A DNA stretch of 64,000 nucleotides from Rotaria socialis (Eukaryota > Rotifera > Eurotatoria > Philodinida > Philodinidae): the NCBI GenBank assembly GCA_905331475.1, contig CAJNYU010000003.1, positions 248,001 through 312,000 on the forward strand. The letters are read 5' to 3'. A model generated the notes under the pieces. It was given only the letters and a program-made list of their open reading frames with translations. It had not been told where the DNA came from and ran no database searches. A program made the translations under genes and the position numbers. Shown in pieces: positions 1 through 12,148 of the stretch. Each line of letters begins with the position of its first letter. The first letter of the stretch is position 1.

Positions 1-55
1 TAAACAAAAAATTATTAAAAAAAGGAAGAAAAATAATTTTTCCTATAAAACTTAC

Positions 56-674
56 TGGCTCATCACATGGCATCCAATGAGCGATTTTCTGTTTAAGAAT
101 TTCATATTCACATCGAATATTATCAATTTCCTTAAATAAAAATACATAAAAGTGTTCCATCAAATCTTCTTTTATTTTCCGGATTACTTTTTGTAATTTT
201 TCAATTTGTGTATGAGTAACCGGTGGTTTAGCATTAATATCAAATGATTGTAATTTATTTTCAACAAATTTCGTTTCAGCCATTGCTGTCATACGGGCTG
301 ATTCATATTCGTCGAATTTTTGATTTTGACAATTAATTATCTTTTGTTGTTTTCTAAATAATACAACAATCACAAAAGGTTTAGTTTTACTAGAGAAATC
401 ATTTGCAATTTTTATACTACTCATGTAGTGTTTTAGCCAAATTTGTCATTTCAATATAATTTTGTTGTATTGTTGGTAGAATAACATCAAATGTATCTAA
501 ACGATTTTGTGTTTCATAATAAGTATTTTGTAGTTTACATAATTTAGTCACGAATATTTCTCCATTATCGATTTGTGTTGCATCAATTTCAAGTAATCGT
601 CCAATACTATTAATTAGTTGAAGATTAGAAATTAATTGTTCTTGATTGAATACCGATGAATCAGCGACAGACAT
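56..674 (-). CDS. Coiled-coil protein of unknown family, 3' part outside window
   Basis: Two coding exons are visible, 674-421 and 353-56. The phase matches (GA|A), and exon 2 ends at a gtaagt donor, so the gene continues beyond the left edge. The start is the ATG at 674-672. The visible 184 residues are mostly helical and charged. The first half carries heptad-like leucine/isoleucine spacing (LISNLQLINSIGRLLEID), and the second half is rich in Lys, Glu and Gln (KLQKVIRKIKEDLMEHFYVF). There is no signal peptide or membrane segment. I do not recognise the family; a subunit of a coiled-coil complex is possible but is only a guess. The coding call itself is firm because frame, splice sites and codon use agree over both exons. 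Confidence 0.7.
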
Positions 675-1554
675 CTAAAGATTAGAAGATGTCTTTTATT
701 TTATATTACAGAAAAAAATTGAGAAGAAAAAAAAGACGATTGCTTAATTTTAAAAATTTGTAGTATATATAAATAGATAACGGAAGAAAGAAAAACAGAA
801 TTCATAAGATAATATACTATATAATAAGTGATTCGAGATTAAAAAGAAACAGCAAAAAAATGATATCTGAACGATAGCGGCGTCTCACAATAGAAGTTTT
901 GAAGAGCATTTAAGAATACGTTCCATTAGCCAAAAATCGCAATACATCAACTAAAAGATACGGCCTAGAAATAAAATGTATGAATTGTATATAAGCAGAA
1001 TTTATATTTTTAAAAAAATGTGTAGATAGCTTATATCAGTAACTATTGAAGTTTGTTTTACAGCAAAAACGTCATGTTAATGCAGGAGCAACATTTTGTA
1101 TCGTTCTCATGGGTCGAGATGAGCTGGAAGAACTCTGTGTGTTTTCAATGACATGAACATAACAGTGTGCACCGATTATCGGTAATTGAATTTAGAAAAC
1201 TACTTGTGGTATTGTAATAAGAAAATGTCAGTATTTAGATCTGAATCATAGTCAATCTCCTTCAATTAGTATTGAATTCATGAGAATCTCGCTAATCAAA
1301 CTTCGATCTAAGACACGACTCATATCAACTAGAATTTTCAATAGAAACCCAATTGTGCCTATGCATCGCTAAAACTCCACGTTCATGTGGGGTAAACTAT
1401 TCATAACTCAAGAAATTTAATCGAAAGTCACTCACCACTACTCATTATGATCCACCACATGAAAATACTTTCAGGCAATGAAAGAGTTAGAAATATTCTT
1501 TTCCTCAGCATAATGTACTAATGATTTTCTCAGATATCCCGCGCACTTCAACGC
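675..1554. other. Spacer between two minus-strand genes
   Basis: This stretch holds the upstream region of the coiled-coil gene and the 3' flank of the MATH-BTB gene. No long ORF, repeat or RNA gene is apparent. The MATH-BTB frame stops at 1557-1555, but a gtaagc lies across that stop, so a further 3' exon of that gene in this spacer cannot be excluded. Confidence 0.4.
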
Positions 1555-4500
1555 TTACTGTGCTCGTTCCAATTGCTTCCATTGCTCGGTCGCAAAGATT
1601 TCTTTACTATATGTTTTAATAAATACAAGTAAATTATCTTTCAGTAATTTTGAATTATAAATATTAGCTCTAATAAGCATTTCAGCTGTTGTTTCATATG
1701 TAAATGTATTGATTAATGATTGTATACATAATGTTTTTAAATTTTCAATAGCATATTTATCTGCGGCATACAAAAGATCTAATGCATTGATATCTAAATG
1801 TTTAATTTCATTGCAATAAATAAAACGAAGCATTTCTTCACATATATCATCCGATATATCATTTATTTCAATAATATTCGAACGTGTTTCAATCATATCG
1901 GATAAAAACATTCGTTCAAAAACTTCACTCGCCATCGAAAGTATACAACGATGAACATTAAATTCTTTTGACGCCACTTTTATTGTAACATCAGAAAATT
2001 TTCCTGTATGAAATAATTCTATTGTTAATGATGAATTTAATTTTGGATCATTGAATAAAAAGTTTTCATCTAATATATTTAAACATAACTTTGAATTACT
2101 CTCTTGTCCATAGAGTACAATTCGTGCAAAAAACACCAAACACGGACTAGAATTATATTGTTGTGTACAATCACTTAATTCTTTACTTGTAAATGGATCA
2201 AATATATACTCATCAATTGGATCAACAATGTCACTCATTTTAAGTAAACGTGTAGAAAAATTAGCACGAACAAAAAATTCTATACGAAATTTATATGGCA
2301 AATGTTTTTTAATACGTAATTTTAAAAGATATAACATTAATATCATATTTTGTTCACGTTGAAGTGTCAATGATAATTGAAAGCAATTATTTAAATGTAC
2401 ATAATGTCGATCTAATTTATGTTCAAATGTAAATATTGAACTTTCAAGGCATTCGTCTTCATAACATAGCTAAACGAATGAATAGGTTTAATTAGATTTT
2501 ATTCTCATTAGGGTATTGTATAATATGATTAAAAGATTTCTGAACAAAATTGCTATCAGTATGTAGAGTCTACTGAGAATAAACAAGTCCTAAAGTGATT
2601 TATGTCCTTTCTTTTGATTCGGACTAGTTGCACCAAATCTTCAGTGTATATCATTAAAAAAAATCACAGTTTGCCCATAAGGAAATCTTTGTATCTCGAT
2701 CATCATTATGATATTTCGTTACTCTTAAGACTAGTTGACTCTGGCAAACGAACTACGAGACGTGTTAAGCTGTTTGTTGAGTTTGTAATCTATGCATAAG
2801 GTAGACTTCGCTTTCATAAGAATAAAAAAGCTACAAAGACACGCAATTGAATATGTTCCCTTCGTAGTCTACACCTATCGAACGGTCGCTACTATTTCAA
2901 TAGGACATTTAGCTTTCAAATAGGAACATTGAATAATAATTTGTTCTTAAATGGTTCGCATCAAAGAATGTTTTCTTTACAAAATATAATTAAAGTTTCA
3001 TTACATAACTCATACTTCATGAAAGTCAAAGATGATGCTGTCTATCGGAAATTCGATATCTTACGAAGGCAACATTATTGCATGTGAAACTGACAGGATA
3101 TTCTATTGACAATTCGATTAGTCTGTCTGGAAAATATCAAATTAGCATGCTATCGTTTTGTTTTTCTTCACTTTATGTCATGTCAAAAGTGAAAATTTCG
3201 AATAAAATGAATATAACACTGAGAAAAAAAGCACTTAACTATATCATCTTTTGAACTTTCTTCATCGTCTCTTAAGATGTATGAAGTCTGCACGCAAAAA
3301 CAAAATAGTTCATCACTTAGAAAAACTCTCTCTCTTGCCATTAAAATGAAACACTTTATTGCAGCAGAAAAAGTATTAAATTTATAATAGAAAACTAATT
3401 GTTTATGAATAGATCAGAAATGTGCCGACAATCTGTCCTCATTCCTTTCATCTAAGGATAAAACGATTCCGATATGAATAAGATAGTAAATATAAGACGC
3501 TTCGATGAATATTTGGTAGTTTACCTGGAGAATAAATATCAAAAATTGCAACGTCTATCAACGCGAATAAAAATTATTAAACCATAAAAAAGCCAGAAAA
3601 CATAAAGAAAGACCTGACAAATATTTATCTATTCATCACAGTCTATAATTAAACATTATTTGTTTGACACATCGATACTAGAAAAAGCAAAGCTGACTCT
3701 ACTAAAACTCGCATTCGATGGAATTTCCTCGTATTTTATTACGAAACGGACAATCATATCTAATAAAGGATGAAAATTTTTCGTTTATACCTTTGTTTTA
3801 GTATTAAAATCATCGATAACCCATTGATAAGTAAATGATGGTTCATCGATAATTGTATTTCCATTGCGAACTTTAATTAAACGTAAATCATCACATCCGG
3901 ATGCATCACACATCGGACGTATTTGAAGTGTTATCGTTAATGAAGGACACGATAATAGACGATCACGTGACGATGATATATATGATTTCAAAAAATTAGA
4001 TATAACATAATTACCTGAAAATATCAATAAGAATAATTTCAATTACAGGCAATTATTTTTCTATTTACGTTTTATATCAAATGATTCACTCGGATCACAG
4101 TAAAAACTAGCATTTGACCATGTATATTTATAGATTTCTTCTCCATTATATTCACATGTAACTATGACTTCAGCTTTAATTGTTCGTAATTTCGGCTTTA
4201 GAAATAGAATAATTTTTGTAATCAACATTTTTCATTTAAATATAAGTTTCAATACATACCTTAATCATAAACACATAAAATTTAACAAAAATACTGTTAC
4301 GTTCACAATAGGATGGATAAAGACGCATAATCCAACTAATCACAAATAAAAAATATTTGTATAAAGAATTCATTCAAATAAAAAAAGATTCTTACCTTGT
4401 TGAACAATTTGTACATGGGAAAAATTCGCTTGTATATTCATCTCCATCTCTACTATGTTGAACATTTTTTATTAACCAATTATGTTTTATTTCAACTAAT

Positions 4501-4601
4501 GGTTCAGCAATAGATGCTTGTTGTGAAGGCTTTAATGATTGTGTTGTAGTACTACTGGCAACAGCTATTAAACTCGTCGATCCAATCGATCCAGTTGACA
4601 T
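1555..4601 (-). CDS. SPOP-like protein with two MATH-type domains and a BTB domain
   Basis: Five exons: 4601-4396, 4335-4260, 4195-4069, 4014-3791, 2469-1555; all phases agree and give 515 aa. Residue 42 begins a MATH domain (KHNWLIKNVQHS, then SWIMRLYPSYCERNSIFVKF). A second, more diverged MATH-like stretch starts near residue 200 (YQWVIDDFN). The BTB/POZ domain starts near residue 364 (FHTGKFSDVTIKVASKEFNV) and runs through LDLLYAADKYAIENLKTLC into a short BACK-like tail ending EIFATEQWKQ. By family knowledge, such proteins are substrate receptors of CUL3 ubiquitin ligases: MATH binds substrate and BTB binds CUL3. The doubled MATH is less usual than the single one in SPOP. The last intron (2470-3790) is 1.3 kb, far longer than the others, and holds no gene I can see. 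The C-terminus is shorter than in SPOP and lacks its terminal nuclear signal. Confidence 0.85.
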
Positions 4602-4991
4602 GATCGTTTGCTTATCTTAGGTCGTTTGAAAAATCATTTTGTTCAATTAGCAATGCAAAAAATAGAACAGCCTATTTCCTGACTTTCTTTTAATATTTGT
4701 GCCTAGAGACGTTCTCTTTTCTTGTTACTATTTCATTTCTTCTTTAAATGAAAGATGGAACTGATTGGTTGAATAGTATCACTAATAAAAAACTGTTTCG
4801 TTACCTTCGACACAGCTGATATTCAACTAATCATTGGTTATAATAATTCTATATACAACTGTCAAATTTTCTTTAAAGAAAAGAAAAAAACATAGTATAG
4901 ATATACATATATATATATATAGATATAAATAAAACATTCGCGCATTCATTTCTTATTTCTATTCTTTATTCAACCGTCTAGTAAAATAAAA
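4602..4991. promoter_or_regulatory. Shared upstream region of MATH-BTB gene and DNAJC9
   Basis: 390 bp separate the two divergent start codons. The stretch is AT-rich with a short (AT)n tract at about 4905-4920 and a TATA-like tataaataaa just after it, on the DNAJC9 side. A ctag acceptor-like site (polypyrimidine-poor) lies about 11 nt before the DNAJC9 ATG. A bidirectional promoter is inferred from arrangement only. Confidence 0.45.
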
Positions 4992-6799
4992 ATGCCAGTA
5001 CAACGTGGCCTTGCAAAAGAATGTCAGCAACATTTTCAAACGACTAATCTTTATGAAATCTTTTCAATTCCACGAACAGCTACTGATGCTCAAGGTATGC
5101 TTCGATTGTTCAAATGATGAATCAATTATCTTCATAAATGTATACATAAAATTATACCGTACTAATTCATAAATGATAAATTTTAGAAGAAAATAAAACG
5201 ATGCAAATAGATTTCTTACCTAATAATTTCTGTTTTGATTTTAGTAAAAAAAGCTTATCGCCAGTTAGCTCTTCGTTATCATCCAGATCGAACTGATATT
5301 GATCAAAAAGAAGAAGCGAAAACGAAATTCCAAATCATCGGTAAAGTTTATGCAACTCTTTCGGATGAAGAAAAACGAAAAATTTATGATGATACCGGTA
5401 TTTAGAAAAATAATGACACATTCATTTTATGAAATATTTCCATATTATATTTTCTAGGTGCTATGGATGATGATGATTTAAACATGGGAGTCAATGATTG
5501 GTATGATTATTGTAAAAAAATGTTTCGAAAAGTTACAAAAAATGATCTTGTTGAATTTGAAAATAAATATAAAGGTAAATAAATGTATTCCTAGATATCA
5601 AACTCTGTAGAGATTTCTAGACTGGCCATAGACATGTCTAATGAAAATCTTAATCGATAATTTAAAACTTGAAGTGTATAGTTTCCTTGTATTTGAATGG
5701 CATCTAAATTTTCACAACATCACAAAAGTTTCCTATTTAGATTGAAATATGATCGCAATATATATATATATATATGCATTTCAGAACATAATATTGTTTG
5801 TATAATTATAAAAAATAGAATATAGAAAATCCTAGCATTTGGAAAACCTTGTGAAATTTCCAAAGAAGTAGAAACTCTTTAGAGGTTTTTCAATATCTTT
5901 ATTGCAAGAAAAAAATACATGTTTAACAGCATGTAATTACTGATACGACCTTCATCTTGCGTTTGCAGCAGGTCGTTATGAGCTAAAGTTGTTTTTTAAA
6001 TTACTTCCAATCTGATTAGCACGAGTAAAAAGAATTTTTTTCCAGAATAATGATTGGATATTTATATTTTAGGTTCGGATGAAGAAAAAAATGATTTAAA
6101 ACGAATATATGTTGAAGTTGTTGGTGATATGGATCAAATATTTGAACGACATCTTCTTACATGTCTTGAAGATGAAGACCGTTTACGTTCTATGATAGAT
6201 CAAATGATTGAAGACAATGAAGTACCACCCTTTGATGCTTATACAAAAGAAACAAAAGCGAAAAGAAATAAACGACATAGAAAAGTAAAAAGAAATTAAA
6301 AATTTTCTGTTAATTACTTTTTATTCATGACTTTTTATGTTACTGATATAAATAGTTGACAAAGGAAGCAGCTGAAGCTGAAAAACTAATGAAAGAACTA
6401 AATATTGGTAACGATGACGCAAGTCTTGAGCGTGCTATACAACTGCGTCAGCAGCAGCGTGCTAGTTCAAGTTTTTATGATCAACTCTTAGAAAAATATG
6501 GTTCAAAAACGAATAATGGAAATAAAAAGCGTGGCTCAAGCTCATTAAACAATAATAAATCAAAGAAAACTTCTATTAATAATCACGGAAAACGTGCAGC
6601 TAAAACGGATGATGAAGACGAAGATGATGAAGAAGAAGAAGAAGAAGAAGAAGGTGAAGATATTGATACCAGTGAAACATTAACCGATGATGGAGATGTA
6701 CGACCGAAACGAAAGGCATCATCCAAAAAACATGGAACAACCATGAAAAAGACTCGGCGTCCTGCAACGAGCAATAAAAGACGCAAGGTATCCCATTAA
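4992..6799 (+). CDS. DNAJC9: DnaJ homologue, DNAJC9-type histone co-chaperone
   Basis: Exons 4992-5094, 5245-5397, 5458-5574, 6073-6284 and 6356-6799 give 342 aa with matching phases. The J domain spans about residues 20-85 with the HPD motif at 47-49 (LRYHPDRTD), followed by FQIIGKVYATLSDEEKRKIY. After it come blocks typical of DNAJC9: VEFENKYKGSDEEKNDLKR, VVGDMDQIFERHLL, IDQMIEDNEVPPFDAYTKE and LMKELNIGNDDASLERAIQ. DNAJC9 is known as a heat-shock co-chaperone that binds histone H3-H4 and recruits HSP70 in the nucleus. The last exon adds a tail of roughly 90 residues absent from the shorter vertebrate protein: basic, then a run of Asp/Glu at about 6607-6660, then Lys/Arg-rich with a likely nuclear signal (NKRRKVSH). 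Intron 3 is about 500 nt. Confidence 0.93.
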
Positions 6800-6996
6800 A
6801 TAAAAACAGACACTTTTGATTTATTTACGAAAAAAGAAAAAAGAAAACCCCTTAAACGAAACAATCAAGAGAAATTATTTTGGCTGTTGTCAGATGAACA
6901 AACAAATAAATTCAGAATTAGAATATTTTTGTTTCTTCCCTTTTTGTATAACTCTCTTTATTCATGAATAAATAGATATAAGAAAAAGTCAATGTC

Positions 6997-7487
6997 TTAT
7001 TTTTTCAAATTTGCAGTTGGCGTGACACTCAAACGTTTAATTATGTCGTCCGCTTCAAACCGATTGACTTCGATTAAGTAATTGATTTGTTTTGTATTAT
7101 CATTCAGACATGCAACATAAGTATGACCCGCAGTTGGTATTTGAATTTGAGCTTTTCGGATACCACGAAAAATATCATTTGTTGCTGGGAGGATACCTTC
7201 TCCAATCTTTAGAAAACAATATATATCAAAATAATAATATGATTTATAATTCATAAAAACCGAAAAAAAAATAGATTTACTTGAGAATAATCAAAATCAA
7301 TCATTGTATCATAAACACGGCCGCGTAATGTTCGTAAATCTCTACGATCAAATTGTAATTTATAATGATCTCTAGGTGGCATTGTCACCGATGAAATACC
7401 ACGTTGAACATTTGATATTTTACCAATAAAAGCAATTGAAGATTTGGGAATTTGCTCTAGAGCTTTGTCTTTACCATGAAGTATCAT
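6997..7487 (-). CDS. Small conserved-looking protein of unknown function
   Basis: Two exons, 7487-7281 and 7206-6997, joined in phase 0, give 138 aa. The start is the first ATG in the frame; an in-frame GTG 30 nt upstream is less likely. Residues include SSIAFIGKISNVQRGISSV, RRDLRTLRGRVYDTMIDFDY and GEGILPATNDIFRGIRKAQI. The composition is soluble, mixed charge, with no membrane helix. Short animal proteins with many aromatic and Arg residues like this are often ciliary microtubule inner proteins, but I cannot match it to a named one. Coding status is supported by the clean splice and the absence of competing frames. Confidence 0.65.
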
Positions 7488-8988
7488 TTTGTTACTCTTT
7501 ATTCGATGTAATGACACCGAGTCAACTGAAGTTTCTATTTGTATTTATCTTTACGATAGAGATTTGCACATAAATATGGATATATATGTATAATTTACGT
7601 TGTCCTATCTATCTGACATTGAATCAAAATATCTTTTATGTGATGTTTCATTTGACAGATCATACATGGCTAGTGACACGTTTGTCTGTGAATATCATTT
7701 TCTTACATGAATTTATAGAAATTGATGGATGAGGTACGTATGAGTTATTTGTCATACTACATCGAGAAATAGATAGGTCGATTGATTTATTGAAAATAGT
7801 TAATATAACAAGTATTTCATTACAATATGAATCACAAAAGTGACTAATCTATTTTATTTTGACTTTTCAAAAATATTACTAATATTCATTGAAGCGTACA
7901 TAAGTAAAGAAAAAAGTGTTTAATATGACAAAAATATTTATTTATTTAGTGATTAATTTGATGCAAAGAAAAATCATTGAAAAACGATTGATTGGTGATT
8001 ATATGTATAGAATATTTGTCGATTTAGAGATTAATTAACATATAACAAAATAATTTCAGTTAGATAATTGTATATACTTTCTTGCGGACATTTCTTATAA
8101 ACAATATAATTTAGGTAGGTGTGCATATTTACAACGTGAAAATTCGAGCCCATAATCAAGTTGTCTCTATCGGCTCTTCCATTCCATTCTTTTCTTGTTT
8201 TAGATCACGCAAGGTTTTCTCTCTGAGGAATATGCACAAAATGTCAGTATACTTCAATAAAAAGAATAAATAGTTAGTTACTCCATTTGTTATGCGCCAT
8301 TATATATAACGGCTTTTCTAGAATGTCGCATAGATGAATATGCAACAAAACAAAAAACAAAAAGAGAAGTAGACATACTATTCTTGATCTTGTTTTATAC
8401 AAGAATAAGTAAAACATTTGTAAAGAGTCGTTTATCGAATAGAACTATTTGGACTTATATTCATATTTACTATTGAGAGTTATCAAATGTTGATAGTATA
8501 TTACCTGTAGACCTATTTATTCAGTAAGTATGTAGCAGAAATCAAAGAAGACACTAGATCAAACTATCTGTTGGCTTTTTGAAGAGTTGAGTCATAACTG
8601 AATTAACTCATTCTATAGATATTTGAAATTTTACCGTATAAACTCGTGAAATATGAGTCAGAAGAAAATAATATGTTAGTTCACTAATTTGTATTAGCAG
8701 AAAACACCCATAGAGTTCTCATCCCTTTATCTCTGTCAACACAAAAATGTCAGTATGTATATCCTTCATTTTTTTCATGTACTTCTTCCCCCAAGCCATG
8801 GTTTTTTTGTAAATAAGTAAGGAAGAAGAATCGAACGAAAAAATGGCATACTGCTCACATTGTTGAGTATTTTCGTGTTTTGAGTAAATATTACACTTTA
8901 AAAAAATGCGCACTAGCATAAAAGTCTTGAAAGGATATAATTGCACAGTTCTTTTCTTTCCAGATACCTTCTACTGGTTAAATCAGTT
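7488..8988. other. Non-coding spacer between divergent genes
   Basis: About 1.5 kb between the unknown 138-aa gene and the calmodulin-like gene. It is AT-rich and has no convincing exon. A 75-codon minus frame at 8719-8946 lacks a family match and splice context. The stretch presumably carries two promoters; TATA-like motifs are too common in this composition to assign. Confidence 0.4.
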
Positions 8989-9871
8989 ATGTCTTACGTA
9001 AGTATAGATAGACAGATACCAAGTGCCCGTTACGTTTGCATATATAAATATATGTGTATAATGATATATTATAGAATAAAAAAATTAAGAAATTAACTTC
9101 CAGTCAAGTTAAAGGTACGTATAGTTTAAAACAGATTAAAGACTAGGTTTATTTTTTATGCTTGAATTTATTATTATTTAGAACTTCGACAAGCATTTGA
9201 TTTATTCGATGCGGACGGCAGTGATGACCTATCACTCCCTGAATTAAAAAAAGCATTAGCAGCCTTGGGTGTTACTGTCTCTGATCATGAAGCACGACAG
9301 ATGTTTGCAGCAATTGATTTAGATAGTAAAAGCCTCGTAGATAATTACTTAATATACTAGTTACGATTGTTGTTTTCTCTTATTTTAGAGAATGGTTTGT
9401 GATATTAAGATAAAAGAAGTTTCTCTACGATTTGTTTGTATTTTTGTTCAAGGTCGAATTGAGTTTGAGGAATTTGCTGAAGTTGTCGCCGATTCTTATT
9501 TCAAAAAATTTACACGTGCAGAAATCGTTGAAGCATTTCGACGTTTTGATCATAACCGTGATGGTTATATTGAAGCTGACGAGTTAAAAGTTATTTTAGC
9601 AAAACTTGGAAGAAATTATTCTAATGAAGAAGTTAATCATTTTTTTTATGAAGCCCTTAAATGAATAATCTATTATGTTTAGATTCGTCGCATGATTGCT
9701 CAAGTGGACCGAGATGGCAATGGAAAAATATGCATTGAAGGTATGATATGAAATATTCATAAGGCTTTTTATTCTTTAGAGAAAATTCGAATGACGAAGT
9801 AATATATGATAAATAATACTGTTTTTATTCTTCTTGTAGAATTCGCGGCGCTTATTGACAGAGATTCATAA
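8989..9871 (+). CDS. Calmodulin-like protein with four EF-hands, containing a 6-nt exon
   Basis: Seven exons: 8989-8997 (9 nt), 9075-9114, 9182-9325, 9389-9394 (6 nt), 9453-9631, 9683-9740, 9840-9871; 155 aa. The first exon encodes only MSY. EF loops are DADGSDDLSLPE (26-37), DLDKNGRIEFEE (62-73), DHNRDGYIEADE and DRDGNGKICIEE. The second loop is complete only if the 6-nt exon is spliced in: it supplies Asn 66 and parts of Lys 65 and Gly 67. Loop 1 has Asp where EF-hands normally have Gly at position 6, so it may bind calcium poorly. The LTSSQVKELRQAFDLFD start resembles calmodulin and centrin. Function is calcium sensing by family; the exact target is unknown. Confidence 0.88.
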
Positions 9872-10487
9872 TTCCAAGGTTTACTGAATGAATATACTTA
9901 TATGCATGGACTTCAATTTTGATTTTTTATTGTTCGTTTTATTGATGGATTAAATTTTATCATTCCTTTGAAAAAGAAAAAAAAACAACAGAGAAAAGTT
10001 TTGTCTCTGTTATATTCTTTTTGTTCATTTGCATGTTGTATGTACGTATGTGCAATTTTAACGTTCGCCTGTTTGACTGATTAATAATCTAGTCTTTTTT
10101 TCTTTTTGGGCTCATTTATATTCTCCATTCTCCTTTTATTTTTGTATTCATATAACACCGAATACAGAACAGAGAGACATACACAAGAAAAAATCATAAT
10201 AAATTGCGAGCGGACGTACGCTCAGACAAAACTTTCAATGCTTTGAAGAGAAAAGCAATTGAATAACGCATATGTGTATGTAAATTTTTTTCCTTGTCAA
10301 AAGAACGAGGTCGACAGCGCAAAAGGGGGTTAGCGTGCGTAACTCATTCTCTTCTCTTCTTTTATCGTCTTTTCCATCTGCCAAACGTAGTCTTTCTCAT
10401 ATTGCACTATTATCGTTGTATTTGAGTCAGAAGAAAATATTTGACTTCTCTCTTACTTTCTATATATTTAGTCATCGTTACTTCTCT

Positions 10488-10528
<41 letters not shown>

Positions 10529-10819
10529 TCGATATTTGCATTCACCACGATGACAACGAACTAAAAAAACAATAACAAAAGCAGCAAGCGCACCCATCAT
10601 CTTACGAATATTGTTAGATTTTATTAGTAAAAAAAGAAGAAGGAGAAAAAAGAAGGAAACGAACGAACAAAAAGGTCGAATCTTTGACGTCTCCGAATAA
10701 CGAAGGTGAGCTGAACGAATATATACGTAATCAAAAAGGCATACAACACAAAAGTAACAGATAAAGAAGAAACGATAATTGCGAACGCAAGAGATAAAGA
10801 AAAAAAAAGGAAAAGTAAG
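9872..10819. other. Spacer and probable 5' UTR of the disordered-protein gene
   Basis: The left part is the 3' flank of the calmodulin-like gene, with a purine-rich tract at about 9973-9990. The right part leads to the ATG at 10820 and is purine-rich over its last 200 nt, as long 5' UTRs here tend to be. A CT microsatellite lies at 10491-10525. No coding exon is visible. Confidence 0.4.
10491..10525. repeat. (TC)n microsatellite
   Basis: An uninterrupted TC dinucleotide run of about 35 nt, directly visible. It creates open frames on both strands (Leu-Ser and Arg-Glu runs) that are not genes. Confidence 0.95.
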
Positions 10820-11873
10820 ATGAAATTTCAACGTCGTATTCTACCTCCACATTCACCAGTCTATCTCGAAATGGAGGAATATACTACGCCAGCATCTTCA
10901 CGTCAGTCAAGTAAGTATTTAGATCTATTTAGTTTTTACTCCTTAATTAAAAATAACCAATAATTTCCTGCTTTTCTTATCCTTCATAGTATCATTTAGC
11001 GGATCCACAAGTGATTTGAGTGAAATTGGAAGCGTCTATTCTTTACCAGTTATGTCTAAGCAACGGTCTGATTCATTAACAAATTTATTTAATATGTCAG
11101 AAGATAGTACATCATTATCAAATTTAAGTATCGCATCATATTCTTTATCACAACATTCATGTGAAAATGGATCTTATACAAACAGTACAAATTACACAGC
11201 AGTATCACCAATAACATTATCCTCACCACTACCACCACCACCACCACCATTACTACCTCTACAACAACAGTCAATATCAAACAATCATGGATCTGACAAG
11301 ATTTCTCGAAAACAATATAGTTCGTCTTATCGCAGTTTGAGTGAAGAACAAAATTCCCCAGTGCATAATCGTAGATTAAATCTGAATAATAATAATAATA
11401 ATAATAATAACAATAATTCGCGTCGTAGTGGTGATTCTACACGTTACTATCATTTCAGTTCAACAAACATGATTGGTAATTCATTGACAACGAGTAGTCA
11501 AAAAAGTTTTTCTATTAAAACAGCTGAAACTGTTTTAAATACAATCGGTATTACGACATCATCATCACATGATGATTTAACAGATAAATGTGGTTTAATT
11601 GCACATGATGGTAATGATACTGAAAATAACGATGAGGATACTACTACTACTACTACTAATAATAATAATAATAATCAAAATCAACATCAATATGATGAAA
11701 TACAAAATTATGGTGATACTCATTTTGTTGATAATTCAGATGAAAATGAACTGGATATGACATTATCAAGAAATACTCAAAGTACAATACAAACTGGACG
11801 AGGTTTAAGAAAAACCGTTTTAAGTAATGTTGATCGTTTACTGAATTCTGGCAATAAACAAATAAAACTCTAG
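10820..11873 (+). CDS. Low-complexity, probably disordered protein
   Basis: Exons 10820-10910 and 10990-11873 join with phase A|TA and give 324 aa if the frame is read to the TAG at 11871-11873. The product is Ser/Asn/Thr-rich with a Pro run (PLPPPPPPLLP), an Asn run from AAT repeats near 11390-11410, and a Thr-then-Asn run near 11640-11680. No domain is recognised. The 3' end is uncertain. A good donor, gtaatg at 11822, and the acceptor ctctag at 11871-11873 would remove 50 nt and continue as EETKKAAKETIE before another donor at about 11912 (gtaaag). That continuation looks more like protein than the simple C-terminus. A signalling or cytoskeletal scaffold is conceivable, but nothing identifies it. 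Confidence 0.6.
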
Positions 11874-12148
11874 ATGAAGAAACAAAAAAAGCCGCAAAGG
11901 AGACTATTGAATGTAAAGTACTGTGATTTGTTCATAGAACCTTCTTTCCTTTTTTTTCTCTTTTCTTGTTTATTTATTCATTATATAACATTGCAGTGAA
12001 TAATGTGCAACAATTAAATGTCATATCATTTTGTTGTTTTCAATTAAAATTTATCTATCAGCATTAAAACAAAATGATTGGATGAAATATTAACTGGTCT
12101 TTCTTTTTCTTTTCTTTTTTGTTTTATCTAGTTCTCTCAGTTCAAATT

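Noticed and set aside
6583-6786. Serine-rich minus frame
   Set aside because: It is the antisense of the acidic tail of DNAJC9.
10487-10831. 114-codon minus frame and 72-codon plus frame over the TC run
   Set aside because: Both depend on the microsatellite and on purine-rich 5' UTR sequence.
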